Of a stretch of DNA of 64,000 bases, positions 50,641-63,139 are shown piece after piece. The stretch covers positions 20,349,955-20,413,954 of the forward strand of contig NC_058051.1 in NCBI RefSeq assembly GCF_020085105.1. Direction: 5' to 3'. The notes beneath the pieces are model-generated. The model did no database searches and was not told where the DNA came from. It was given only the letters and a program-made list of their open reading frames with translations. The stretch's first letter is position 1. Every line of letters starts with the position of its first letter. The stretch is from Siniperca chuatsi. Its lineage: Eukaryota; Chordata; Actinopteri; Centrarchiformes; Sinipercidae. A program made the position numbers and the translations under genes.

Positions 50641-53180
50641 TGATTTGGCTCTGGTTTCTGAACAGTGTTTTTGTCATTGGCTCTCCCCAAGTAGATTACG
50701 CACACTGACCCAAAAGTCTGTCACCACTGAGGTGTAACGCAAAGTTTTGGTTGGAGATTTTATGGTGGTTGGTCAGTTGACCAATCTAATCCAGACTGAA
50801 ATATCTCAACAACTATTTGATGGAGTGCCATGAAAGCTAGTTGAGACATGTATGTTTCACTCTTGATAAATTGTAATGTGGCTGTTGTCCCTACCAATAT
50901 GGAGTCCAAACCTAGGCCCTTGACAGTACTGCATAAAAACTGTAAACACTGTTTTAGCAGTTAAAACACAACAAGAGCATACTTTGCCATTTTATACTAA
51001 CAGGAAATGATACAATATGTGTGATGTTGGCTGTCACTGCCAATTCAACTTCACAGAGACATCAAAGTTGTTTCCTAGGATTCACTACTTTTCTTTTTTT
51101 TTGTGTGTTCCAAGATTTTTTTTTTTAAAAATCTGTTTCACCACCAGCCACAATTTGGTTTAATTTTTCCAGCGGTGAGCAGCTCCTCCATTTCTTTTGT
51201 GCATTGCATTGTGGGAGCAAACTGTCCATCAATAGCAGACTCAAAAATCGACTATGCATTTTATCTGCTTTGAGTATACTTTATTTTGTCACTGTGTGAA
51301 CACAATTCATAACATTAAAACGCTGCATTTCTTTGTACTTCACTACACTGTACAGGTGTTTAAATCCAAAATCCTTAAAAAAAAATGCTAGGAAGTCTTA
51401 TTTGTTATATGAAGGCATGAATATTTGTTTTCACCAACTTTGATTGGAAAAAATGAATTATTTTATGGTCAGAAAGTTAAGCTACATGTCAAATATGAGC
51501 CTCTCACTTGACTCTTCACAGAAATGCACCTGCAAGCATAGGTAATGTGATTTTACAAAGTGCTATCCCAATTCCATGAATCATTTGGACGCTTTGCATC
51601 CTCCTGCACTCAGGTAAACATGTTGATCATCCATGGATTAAAGTCTTTGGGGGTTCAGTGCCTCAAGGGCTTAGGACGGACAGTGGGACACCAGAGACAT
51701 GCCCAAATAAGCCAGTGCCATCTTTGTGGGTGAGATGTCATAGCAGTTCCCACCTGCTGGGGGGCATTAGATTGATGGTGGGACGGACTCCCTGAAAAAT
51801 TTAGGACAAGCGTCAATGAGCTGTCACAGGGAGTGGGAGAGGTGGAAGTCACGGTGGCGTCGGTATTATTGGCTCAAAGGACCTTCAAATACATATAGAT
51901 AGATATTTCAGGGGTGAAATCAAAATGCACTTACTCAAAATAGACAGTATTGATGAAGGTTGGAAGTGGTGATCAAATTTACTGCTCGCAGTCTGAGTCT
52001 AATGGAAACAATACTTGGTAGTGTTTGATTAGTGGGTAAAGTCATATACAACAACTTTTTCTAAACCAGAGACTAGAGGCTGTGCACACACTACCCAGCG
52101 CTCGTAGTTGAGTCATCTTGAAAGTTAAGAACTGCAATGATATCCAGCTTGGTGTCATTCCTGCAGGGCCTGTACGTCTATGAAGACAGATAATGTGATA
52201 TGATATTGTGCTGAAATTCAGTCTGTAAATCATCCATGCGATGTTAGACCTCCTTTTAGCAAACAACTCTTTTGGAAGATAAATATAGGGAAGAAGGGAG
52301 TACTGGGGCATTTTTGTAAATACTGGATACAGTATTGGGAAACAAAAGTGAAATTTGGGGAAAATGGTATTAACAACACTGACTGTCTGCAGAACCGATA
52401 AAGTAATAATGGTATAACATATTTCATGGTTATGATATGCTACCAAAACTATAGGGGTACAGAAAGGTAACAAAAGGAGCTTTCGGAAAATCTGTCAAAA
52501 CTCAGATGGAGGGATTATTGAAGAACATAAAATATATGGTTACTCACCAGTGTTTGGGTACTGCAGTGTAGTTTTGGGGTAGGAAACTCATAGAAAAGGG
52601 GTACAGATCTTATAATAATGAAGGACTTGTCTGTCATTTTTTGGTTTACATCAACATACTTATAGGGGACTTAACAGGTTAAATCTAACCCACTCCATAG
52701 GTGATTTAACCAACAAGCTTATGCTGTTTGGATTTACTACAATGTAGGTGTTTCCTCTAAAATGTCCAATTGTTACTGCCTTGTTCCCCATAGTCTTGTT
52801 TTCTTCCGCTGTACCTACATTTAAGTACCAGTAGGAACCGGTAAGGATTTTATTGGTACCTGATTCATACAACAAAATTCCACTGTCAATTATGGGCTGT
52901 ATTATAAAGTTTCTTACATGTCAATCCTGTCACTTCATAATTTTTTCAGCCTCAGAAATTAAATACTGACACATGTTAATGGTAATAAATATATTAGCAT
53001 CAGATGTAAAGATGGACATTTCTCCACTTTGCAGGAATGATGCAGTATAAGTGCTTCAGAGACATTAATATTTAGAGAATAAAGGAATTATTAACACAAA
53101 AACCTCCAAAGAAAAAAAGGTTTATTTGTAATCTACAGAGGAGGGACAAATGAAAGGAAAACCCTGAATAAAAGAGTGGA
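50641..53180. other. Tail-to-tail spacer between grip2 and slc6a6, left part
   Basis: A repeat fragment at about 50757-50925 includes accaatatggagtccaaacc-taggcccttga, like the right end of the small element at 57987-58242. A short frame at 51655-51852 (minus) has no familiar motif. No gene was recognised. Confidence 0.45.
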
Positions 53181-53189
53181 GAAACAGAT

Positions 53190-53700
53190 CAAATGCAGAT
53201 GCTTTCGTGCACCGGGGCTCACTGAATGGTGTGGTGAGTGATGTGAATAAAATGTTACGGCCTTTACAGTCATCAATCTCAACCCAATTTCACACCTATG
53301 GAAAATCTTGGACCACCAACGTGTAAGACAATGCTCTCCACCACCATCTCCTTAAGACCAAATGATAAAATATAAACATTCATCTCCAAATCTATTTAGT
53401 GATGTTTGTGACTGACTCTGATGCTATATGTTCTTTTGTCATGATGTTTATTTTTGTTTCTATCTGCTGTACTCAGGTCTCTCTTGCAAAAGAGACTTTG
53501 ATCTCAGTGAGATTACTGATTAAATAATGGTTGTATATATAAATGAGGGAATATCTTGTGGAGGAGTGGTGTTCATCACTCCAGTAGAGTTCCACAGACT
53601 TGGCAAGGAGCACTGAAGCTGTTCTGGAGGCTCGTGGTGGCCTGACTCCATACTAAGACATTTCATACTGTTTTTTCCTTTAATTTGTCACCCATCTGTA
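53190..53700 (+). pseudogene. Decayed Tc1/mariner-like transposase 3' end, split by a retroelement tail
   Basis: The frame at about 53275-53350 reads INLNPISHLWKILD, clearly the DLNPIEHLW region of Tc1-type transposases (third acidic residue of DD34E), but the catalytic Glu position is Ser. The transposase text resumes at 53541 (gagggaatatcttgtggagg) after a 175-bp insertion. Stops and the missing 5' half make it a dead copy. Confidence 0.8.
53366..53540 (+). mobile_element. Non-LTR retroelement tail inserted in the Tc1 relic
   Basis: Flanked by direct repeats AAATGA at 53360-53365 and 53541-53546. The 3' end reads ggtctctcttgcaaaagaga-ctttgatctcagtgaga followed by attaaataatgg, a common fish LINE/SINE tail. 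It is truncated and non-coding. Confidence 0.8.
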
Positions 53701-55289
53701 TAAAGAAATGATGCAATGTGCACCTCAAAGGGAACAACTGTGAGACAAAAATACTTTGGTACACTTGAATTTCCAAGTAGCACAAGATTTTTACGGACAA
53801 AGCAGCACGGTACTGTGGTGGCTCCTGCACATGCTTCAGGATAACAGTTCCTTCCGATTTTGTATTTAACTGTGCAGGTTGCTGCATTATTGAACATTAC
53901 AATTATTTTAAATTTGATGGTGCATTTTGAATGAGCAGACAATGCCGCTGCTTCAATTAATATTGCACACAGAAAAATGTCATCCATGCTCACGATGTAA
54001 TTGATGTTTATAAAACAAATTGCTAAGTTGTCAGTAAAATTACTGAATCAATGATGGTGTTCATATGATGTACAGTATAAAATTGTTACAAAAAGGCATA
54101 TGTGATTTACAAACAATTCAAATTCTACAATACAAATGCCTAAACTGAAATTTTGAAACTAGAATCCAGTGGTGGTTCATACGGAGCACGTCTGCTACTG
54201 AAATTAGCACAATGGAGAGAGCTGTCAGGATGTTTAGAAAAAAAGTCACATTTTTACTTTTTTAGTGATGTTCTAACAGATCCTACTAATAATTATTAAT
54301 CAGAATATTTGATGTCAGATTTCTACTCTATTTTGTCATTGTCTTAGCAAAGAGACAACTAGATACTGTATATCAAAATGTACAATATCAAAAAGTTAGA
54401 AGCTAAAAATATTTCCTCCTGCAACAATAAAATACTACAATAAAGGTGAAACGACATATAAAGTGCAAAGAGAGGTTTCAATAAATGCACTGCGACTGAC
54501 TATAGTAGTCACACAGGCAGTGTACAAATACTCAAAAAATGCCACTTCCCTTTTCGCCTTACTTCCTCAGCTGTTTTTCTTCTGTTTTCTTTATTTTTGT
54601 CTGAACTGTTTTTGAGGATGGATCTTCTTATGAATGCATTTCTCACAGTATTTGGCCAAGGCCTTGTTCAACTTGTAACTTAAAGGATGTCAAGCTAGAT
54701 TAACTATATACACTGCATATTGCCACTTAACATGTTATGTATATGTACTCTGAGATATGTGGGTGGCTTGCTTCCGCCGCTAGCGGAGGTACATTCATTT
54801 TCACTGTAAGGATGAACAATAACAACAAGAGATTAGAAAATAGCTTGGGCAATGAGATTGCCACAATCACATGAGGGTGTTTAGACGTTTTCTACCTTTT
54901 ACACAGTTAATTGCTCATTTAGTGTAGTGAATTTATGTGAAGTGAGAATTTCATCTTTTCTTCTATTACACCAAAGCAAATTCCTCATCTCTCTGGAATC
55001 AACAGACAGTAAACATTGGACATGTTCTATCTCAAAATACTGCCTAAACTGAGATCAGTGCCAACTACAGCAACAACAATTGTAACATCAACAATATCGA
55101 TATAGTAAAAAAAAAAAAGAAATTACAAGAGAAAAAAATTACAACAATAATATATAACTCTCTTCATAGAACTCAAACCAGAGTATCTCTAATGTGAATA
55201 TATTGGACAATGTAAAGCTACCATTATCAATGTTAGCAAATATGATAACACAGAAAGCACATCAATCTTATTCCTCTCACAGAGAGCGC
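53700..55289 (-). other. slc6a6: slc6a6 3' UTR (minus strand) and flank
   Basis: No coding sequence. Reading the minus strand from the stop codon, the first clear AATAAA (TTTATT on plus) is at 54590-54595, which would give a 3' UTR of about 700 bases. This assignment is tentative. The region also has a small GC-rich hairpin (tccgccgctagcggagg) near 54774-54790. Confidence 0.45.
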
Positions 55290-58200
55290 TCACATCATTG
55301 TTTCTACAATGGTGTGGGTGGGCTTGATCAAGCCATTGTTCCCGTTTGGGTCCAGGGGCTGTGTCAACTCGCTGCCCTTCAAGTTGTACTCTTTTGGGCG
55401 AGAGCTCACGCCTGACTTCGCAGGGGCTGCCACGGCTTTGATCCTCTGAGGGAAGGAAACGAGAGATTAGACTAATGATCATCAGAAACTGGGGCAGTTT
55501 AAGGCTCAACATGGCAGTTATCAAATTTAAAATGGCAAACATCATAATTCAATATGTATGACATCTGTATTTGTGTGCATGTTTAATAAATCAAGAGCGA
55601 CATATTTCAATAATTACTCCATGCACTGCAAAGAAATAGTTAAACATTTTGGGGGATACGCTTATTTGCTCTCTTAGGGCCATGTGAGCAACGGGGTTGG
55701 CCAATGGATGTATAATAAGAACTGGATATGGCGCCGCCGCTCAGCCTTGCAGCCAATTTCTTCCAGTGGCCGCTCGTGGTATTGCATCGAAATAGTCCCC
55801 GCTTTCAGACTAAAATTCTCCCCAAAAAATTTTCCCCATAGGCCATCATTATAAAAGAGACGTCTGTAAAACTGTTGACAGGACATCTCGAACTGCAAAA
55901 AAGGTCAATTATGACTCTTTCTATTATGGATTTTTGATCCATGGAGGTTTTATATTTCTAAAACTTTCCTCGAGCCGAGAAAAGCGATTTAAAAATCTGT
56001 GACTTCATCACAATGTAAAGTCTATGGGCCGAGCGGGAACTCACGGGCGGGGCCAGCAGGAAAAACACTACTGCGCATATTCAGTGGGCCGCATACCCCG
56101 GAAGTAAACCTGGAAGCTAGAAAACTTGGCTTATGTTCCAGGCAAGCAATTCTCACTGGAATGAATAGGTGCCATTTTGGGATCCGGTATCCAGTTAGAA
56201 TAATACATCCATGGGGTAGCCTAGCTAGCACTACCGCTAGCGAGCTAATCGGCGAGCATATTTACAGCCACTATTGGCTGTGCGAGCTGTTACAGCGTTA
56301 TCTAGCTTACCACACTGACTGTGGGTTTGACAATGTTGATTTATGAGTTTTTATTTGAAAACATTGTACAATGGTACAACATATCAGTAGCAATTGATGA
56401 TTGAAAATTACATTTGTTGTCTAACAATTACAATGGCAATGAGCTGTGCCCTCTTCATTATTTGATATTTCATACAACATTTCAACATTAGTTAACACCA
56501 GCTAACATTAGCTACCCTCCAGTCACTTATGGGAGTATGTGAGACTATGGTGCATTTATATTGTGAACACACATTAAAATATTTATGTGTAAATAACTAA
56601 GTTATGTTTGCATGAATATTCATAATGAATATAATGTCACATTAGGAGAGAGGTAAGCTAGCTACAAGTCTTTGGTTTGTTTCTCTCGTGATCATAATTT
56701 TTGTATTTTTCAAATTATGATTTGTCAAAACTAAGAGGTGAAAGAAAAAAGAAACAAGGTTGATTAACAATATTTTTATTAGTACATTTTCCAAGGACAA
56801 TTTTGTTGTGTTTTTTCACTGTTTACCTTCTTCTACAGTGCAAGTGCTACCGAAAGAGATTAAACAAACTAGATAATGTGTTAATTAGTGAGCTTTGGAA
56901 GTGCTGGTAGGTGGATTTTGTCACCTTTGCTTTGTGGACAGAGCCAGGCTAGCTGTTTCCCTCTGTTTCCAGTCTTTATGTTAAGCTAAGCTAACCATCT
57001 CCTGGCTCTAGCTTCATATTTAGGGCACAGAGGGTTGAGAGCGATCTAACTCTCTCATCTAACTCTCTGCAGGAAAGCGAATAAGCGTATTTCCAAAAAT
57101 TTCAAACTATTCCTTTAAAAGCACTAAAGGGTTGAGTTAGCTCACCTCAATCAGGGGTCCCTCAGACTGTAAGATCTTGATGACCATCACCATGGGGATG
57201 CAGATCATGGAGGACAGTGCCAAAAACCAGCCCAGACCAATGGCCCAGTCAGGGTACTCATACACCTTGTTATAGGTCAAGGGCTTGTACTTCACCAGGG
57301 AGAAGACAAAGCAGCCCTGGGAAACAAAAACATGCTTCTTTTAATACAAGTTGTACACCTCTCGTATAATGTTGATACTACCTTGAAAGTATCAACATTT
57401 GTCACATGTCCATGACTAAAACACCATAAAGTGACACGCCAAAAGCCGCAGCTGATCTCTCACCATGCAGAGAACAGGGGTGATTATGGTCCAGCTCCAT
57501 TTCATCCATGGGTTTGGTCTGTAGCCAATCATATCCTCAAGTGCATCATAGAAATTATCAACTCCTATTCAACACAAAGAGAATAAAGCTTAGCATGAGT
57601 TCTGGCATATGTTTTGGCAAAGTTTGTCAAAATAAAGAATATTGTACATAATATACCATCAGTCTCTACTGTTCACGTGTTATTGTTTCGTTACTGCAGA
57701 ATGAAGCGGAACCAAGTGTGACTGCACAACCAGGGAAAAATATTCAGAAATTCAGAAGGTCTGCACTGTTAGGCTCCAAATAAATAGTTTAATTCTCTTT
57801 TCAAGGTAACATTTTGATCTACAAGATCTTCCTCAGGTGTTTCTCCTTTGTTAAAGTAGAATGACCTTCATATCTACCTTCACAAATTAGCAGGTTTGTG
57901 GCCCCTTATCTCTGTTGTCTGCCCTAAACTGCAGCATATATTTCCACTGGGTGAACCTATACTGTATATAGTATAAACAGTCTTGGCTAAGGGCGTAGGT
58001 TTGCATATGGACAGTAGGGACATGTCCCTACCAATATTTGAATGAACTCGAGTTAAATCATATTAGATAATTCAGATGTGCCCTCGGTTACGTCAAATTA
58101 TTGGCTTCCACTTATTGGAGATAATGTGACTATTGCTTAGCTGCTGTTTCAGAACAATGGACAGCACTGAGAGAGGTTTGTTGGGGTAGGGGGTAGGTTG

Positions 58201-60375
58201 TTGCGTCTCTACCAATGTTGAGACCAAACATACGCCCTTGGTCTCTTGGTTTGTCATCATTTTTCTCTCCTCTGTGTTGATCGTAGTGAACTGTGTTTTA
58301 TTGCATTGTTTAGTGGGGTGTGTTTACTGTGCTGTACATGTGCCTGATGTTTGTTAATATGCTCCATGTGGTAAAGAGGTAGGGGCTTAAGTGCTTTTCA
58401 CTTTCCCCACCCAGATTTATACTGCTGGTCTGAGGGATTGTGTATACCGCTCAGGTTAAACCTCCATGATAATGTTGTAGATTTTTTTTAAGGCACTGTA
58501 AAGACCATTTCCTCATAAAACTGAAGGGACAATTGGCTGAACTTGTGTTGTGTTAACCTGTTATAATTGCCTGGATTTTATACATTGACATGGGGGTTAT
58601 TTCTGCCATGGTGTTATTGCCTGTGAATGTTGAAGCTGTGATGTAGAGTTAGAGGCTGGAGACCAGTTTGAAGGAGTAATAAGGGGTGGGAAAGAGAAGT
58701 GAAATATTAGGGTTGGAGAGAAGCAGAGCGTCAAGAGGTTCTGGACCCCTTAATCTGAGTCTTGGAGAGTTATTTGGGGAAACATACTTAGCCTCACTGT
58801 CACATCAGTGAAGATATAGTGGTTGCACGTTTGGCAGATGCATGCATTATTGCAATTAAAAGAATCTGATGGCTTCATGTAAATAGTAATGTGTTAACTA
58901 AACTAGTTTATTATTGGTAGATGCAGCGTTGCTTTCATTCCAATTAAGATTTTTCTCATTAAGCTAAATGTTCTTCCTTCATTAATAATAGTAGGATGTA
59001 ATCTGATGGGAGGCAACCCTGGATAGCCAATCACAATCTAGCGGGGGACCAACATCATCCCCACCCCCATCACCAATTCCGTGTACTCCGTGCACTTCAA
59101 CATATTTACTACTGACATGGAAAGAGCCACAAGGACATCTTTGTTTTTTACCAAATAGATAATTTGTGCTCTGTTTTTTCAACTCTTCGGGATAATTACT
59201 TTGAAAAACACTACAGAAACCAATCACATAGAGTCGTTTCCACTTACCATACACCCAGGCTACAGCAATGCATTCAAAGAATGCAACCCACAAAAGGCAC
59301 ACACCACTGGCTGCATAGTAGTCAAAGAGCTGAAACACATACATGCCACCCTGGGAAAAGAAAACAAGGAAAGCTGCATTAATTATCTCTCTGATGTGTG
59401 TGGAATGAAAGAAACTCACAGAGAAAGAAGGGGGGGTTGAAAGCAGAGCACAAGAATGCTGGCACCCTACCAATAGAGGCAGAGTTCAACAGGTGCTGAG
59501 ACGCCATTGAAGCGCAGTTAACTGCTAAACGGAAAACGGCATTCCGAATTGTTCCATCAGACACACAGGATGTGAGTGGTGAAGGTGGTAAGAAGCCATA
59601 TTAGGTCGTAACAATGCAGCAGCCAACAGGCAAGTGGAAAGTCTGTGGCATTATCTCTGTTCTTGATCCGAATACACAGAGTCTCTTTTCCTTTTCTGAA
59701 CAGGATAAGCAGTAGAAGTGAGAGCACAGAGGCTCCATGAAGTGACTGTTGGAGAACTTACTTTCGTTACCATGGCGAGTCCCAGGAGATAGCTTATGAG
59801 ACACATCACAGCTATAAAGATCTCTCGTCTGTAACCCTTCCTGAGGACGGATGGATATAGATCCACAATAGAGGTGATCTGTCCTTCCACTTCAACAAAC
59901 TGTGGGGACAAAAGCAACTATTAAGTTCTCAGAGGACAAAAAAAACAATGTTTCTTTTCTGTGTGCATGCAGCTCTACAAACCAGTGATTAGAGAATGAG
60001 AGCTGTCTTTGTTGGGCAGTAATGAGAATTCAAACAGGGCTCCTCTCTGCAGCATTGGTTTGTTGCTACCAAGACACAACAGAAACAAAACAACAGTGAA
60101 TTACTGTCTCTGTCTCCCTGTCTGTGTCTCTCTCTTGCTCCCCTGTGTCTCATCATTGCCTCATAAGCTACATAATGTCATAACAAAAATATGAAATTGT
60201 TCCTATTTATCAAAGTACACCATCTTTATGCACCAAAAACATGCTCCTTTGTTGCAGGAAAACCAAACAAAAACCTCTTATATAACAATGGCATGTATGT
60301 GTGAGCGATGTTAACAATATGTAGCGTTCAGAGCTACAAATCTGCATGAGATTTATGATTAAAAAATGCACCCAC

Positions 60376-60426
<51 letters not shown>

Positions 60427-63139
60427 TGTCACTGGCACCATTTCTCTCATGGAAATAGCTGCACTCGCATACGTATTTACATGTGCTCAAATTTAGAGCA
60501 TCAGCTTGATCTCGCAGTTGGCTGAGATGAGTAGCCGGCCATGTGCAGGACTGAGTTAGCACAGGAGTAGAATTACACTTGGAGGCAGGAAATGTGATAT
60601 AGCCGGAGAATCCCTCGGGCGTACACTTGTGTTTTGTCTACTTAGATTATCTTGTCTTAGTCAAAGATCTGCCTCCTATCAAAGCTAGATGACTTGCATG
60701 CAAGCTATTATAATGACTTCTACTAGCTAAATGTTTGGCAAACATCCATCAGCTTCTAAAAACTTAATCTGTGGTATTACAGGGCATTAAAAGGGCAATA
60801 ATGCTCACACAGTGCGGGCAAGAGTGGTAGTAAAATGCCTTTGTGGGGAAAGGCTGCTTTTCCTGTGTGTCAGTTATTTGATACCTTGGAGACGTTAGAT
60901 GTAGATCAGAGAGACACTAAATGTGTTTTACACATTGGGGCTGGCAGAAGCCAACTAACCCATGGGATCTGGGAGGTGTCTGTGTAAAATGAATGGGCAG
61001 TACACCAACCAGCTATTCTGTACATAGCTTGACACCAGAGTGATTGTCAAAAACTACTCACCTGGCTGTCGAGGCCCAGAAGCAGCAGCATGATAAAGAA
61101 GAGGATGGCCCAGAGGGTTGGCAGCGGCATCATGGACACAGCTTTAGGGTAGGCGATGAAAGCCAAGCCGGGACCTGGAAGGAGAGCATAGTGGGGATGG
61201 GGAGAAGGGGTGGAGGATGGAATTAACATTTCTATCTGATTTCAGCTTGGACGACATAAGGGGATTGGAAATGTAAAGATTGAGCTAGAGAGCCTGAGCG
61301 GGGTCTGGCACTGCCAATAATCTACATGAAATATGATGTAATATGTTCAACAATTGAAAGACATGGAATACATTTACCTGCATTGAGTTTATTATTTGTT
61401 GGCCCTACGTGTTGAGTGGCTATGAGGAAATAAAACTCCCCTTAAGATTGTTTTTTCATGCTCTAGTGTCCTGTATGTGTTACTTGCAGGGTGGATAGCA
61501 ACAACCACATTCAACAGTACATATTGTCTATTCTGCACTGTACATATTACATAACTGCCTACTATTTATATTGTATATAACATAACCAGACCATTCTACT
61601 GCACAAACTATTTATTAGCTTCTGTTCATTCTGTACCTGTTATAGTTACATACTAACATATCATAGCTGCTTTACATTTTGTATATATCCCTCTTTGTCC
61701 TATACTACTAGATAGTCATATATCTATATGCACTTTTGTTACTGTGTGCACTATTTAGTAAGATGCTAAACTGCATTTTGTTGTACTGGTACTTACTGTG
61801 AACAATAAAGTGGAATCTAATCTAATCTAAACAAAACAGATGAGGATTTTAACAAAGCCATGAACCAATTCAACAGGATATAATAAGAACATAACAAAAA
61901 AGACAGAAATCACATAAACTAGTGCCTCAGATTAACAGCTGAGTAAAATGTAGGTCATATCTCTATGAAAACTATGCTTTAATTTCTGAATTTTGGTTAT
62001 GTTTTCATATATGATGGTCTAACATGCCATCACAGAATCAATGTCATTGTCATACAATTGTAGTTATATTTCACATGATTATATTCAAGTTGCAGTCTTA
62101 AAGACAGCAAGAGTAATTTTAACTGAACAGAGCGAGCATGCTGAAAGAAGACGCATCTCCTTCAAAGTCCACATAGAGTAAAAAGGGAAGGCAGAAACAG
62201 AACCGGTGCGTCCACCTCAGGAGATCCACAGCTTGTTAACAGAACTGGGCTTACAGTGTAGTGCTGCTGGTCAGAAAAATCACCTCAGGGTAGAGTACAA
62301 ACAATACGGTGTCAATCTTCTTACCAATGTCCCCTGGTCAAAAAGATGTAAAGCTACTAAATGACATGAGCAGGTTGAATGTGGGACAAGAGGACACCTG
62401 GTGCTATTGAACACCAGTAATAATGATGATGTCCCAGTACAGGAGCTCTTGAACACTGCAGTTCATTGTGTATCTAAAACACACAGCACTTGACCAAAGC
62501 AAAATAATCTGTCCTCAGAAAAGGTGGAACATATTTCACGCTGAAGTAGCAATTCTGTTTCTTTGAGGCTTTTATTCAAGGAGTGTGCAATTGCCGATAC
62601 CTCTACATTTCAGCATCATCGTTTCCGAGACCTAAAGAAATTACTTAAACTTTTTTCCCCTGATTTGCTGTTCCTTGACCTATTTGTTTGATAAATTTCC
62701 AATTGTCTTTCTTTTTGTTTGGCAGCAGCGCCCACCATCACTGCTGCCATCACCTTTGACCCTCGTACCTGACTCTGCCACATCGGCAATGTCCACCCCT
62801 TGTTCTTGTGCCATGAAGCCCAGGACGGAAAATATTGCGAAGCCAGACACAAAACTGGTACCGCTGTTGAGGCCTCCCAGCAGCAAACAGTCCCTATGTC
62901 ACACATATGTCATGGAGGTTGTTAATTAACACAGGCGGAACCGAAGTTCCCATTTGCTTTTCACGCAACCGTCTCTGACACGAGTTGCTGTCACTACTAC
63001 AGTCCCACTCCCCCCCCAGCGGAAACACAACTCACCTGTAGCAGTTGTATTTGTATTTGTTGTAGCTCCCCAGGGACGTCATGGCTCCCAGGCAAATGGC
63101 ATAGGAGAAGAAAATCTGGGTTCCTGCATCAATCCAGAC
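55290..63139 (-). CDS. slc6a6: Sodium- and chloride-dependent taurine transporter, 3' eight exons, truncated by the window edge
   Basis: Plasma-membrane SLC6 transporter that imports taurine (and beta-alanine) with Na+ and Cl-. Exons in transcript order: 63036-63139, 62769-62893, 61062-61174, 59762-59899, 59248-59350, 57464-57564, 57146-57316, 55290-55445. They are in frame and encode 336 C-terminal residues. Membrane helices TM6-TM12 are visible: [133 protein letters not shown]. The segments [20 protein letters not shown] and [16 protein letters not shown], and the end [11 protein letters not shown], are diagnostic of TauT rather than of the GABA or creatine transporters. TM1-TM5 must lie right of base 64000. 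The C-terminus TMM fits a class I PDZ ligand. The gene is convergent with grip2, as in human. Confidence 0.96.
55627..57117. mobile_element. 1.5-kb inverted-repeat element in the last slc6a6 intron
   Basis: Left end aaagaaatagttaaacattt-tgggggatacgcttattt and the reverse complement of the right end (AAAGGAATAGTTTGAAATTT-TTGGAAATACGCTTATTC) are terminal repeats of about 40 bp. The interior has a GC-rich 115-codon open frame (55999-56346) with no motif I recognise. Relics of the right-hand part occur at 47168-47335 and about 48587-48680. Confidence 0.75.
57987..58242. mobile_element. Small inverted-repeat element (MITE-like) in an slc6a6 intron
   Basis: Left CTAAGGGCGTAGGTTTG and reverse complement of right CCAAGGGCGTATGTTTG. 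The left arm then has gtccctaccaatatttgaat, and the right arm mirrors it with tctctaccaatgttgagacc. It is about 256 bp and non-coding. A half copy is at about 50885-50924. Confidence 0.7.
59900..61061 (-). other. slc6a6: slc6a6 intron with a CA microsatellite
   Basis: The intron separates the exons at 61062-61174 and 59762-59899. Apart from the AC run at about 60378-60422, I see nothing exon-like. Confidence 0.5.
60378..60422. repeat. (AC)n microsatellite
   Basis: An AC run of about 22 units inside an slc6a6 intron, preceded by a C-rich stretch. Confidence 0.95.
61400..61835 (+). mobile_element. Probable LINE 3' end with ATCTA-type tail
   Basis: The 3' end reads aactgcattttgttgtactg ... gtgaacaataaagtggaatc followed by (taatc)n. 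The upstream 400 bases (gcactgtacatattacataa and similar) look like a retroelement 3' UTR. The 5' boundary is approximate. It lies in the slc6a6 intron 61175-62768. Confidence 0.55.

Noticed and set aside
51655-51852. Short minus-strand open frame between grip2 and slc6a6
   Set aside because: 65 codons, no motif, and located in repeat-rich sequence.
59601-59804. Open frame next to slc6a6 exon 59762-59899
   Set aside because: It is a shadow frame that overlaps the real exon on the same strand in another phase.
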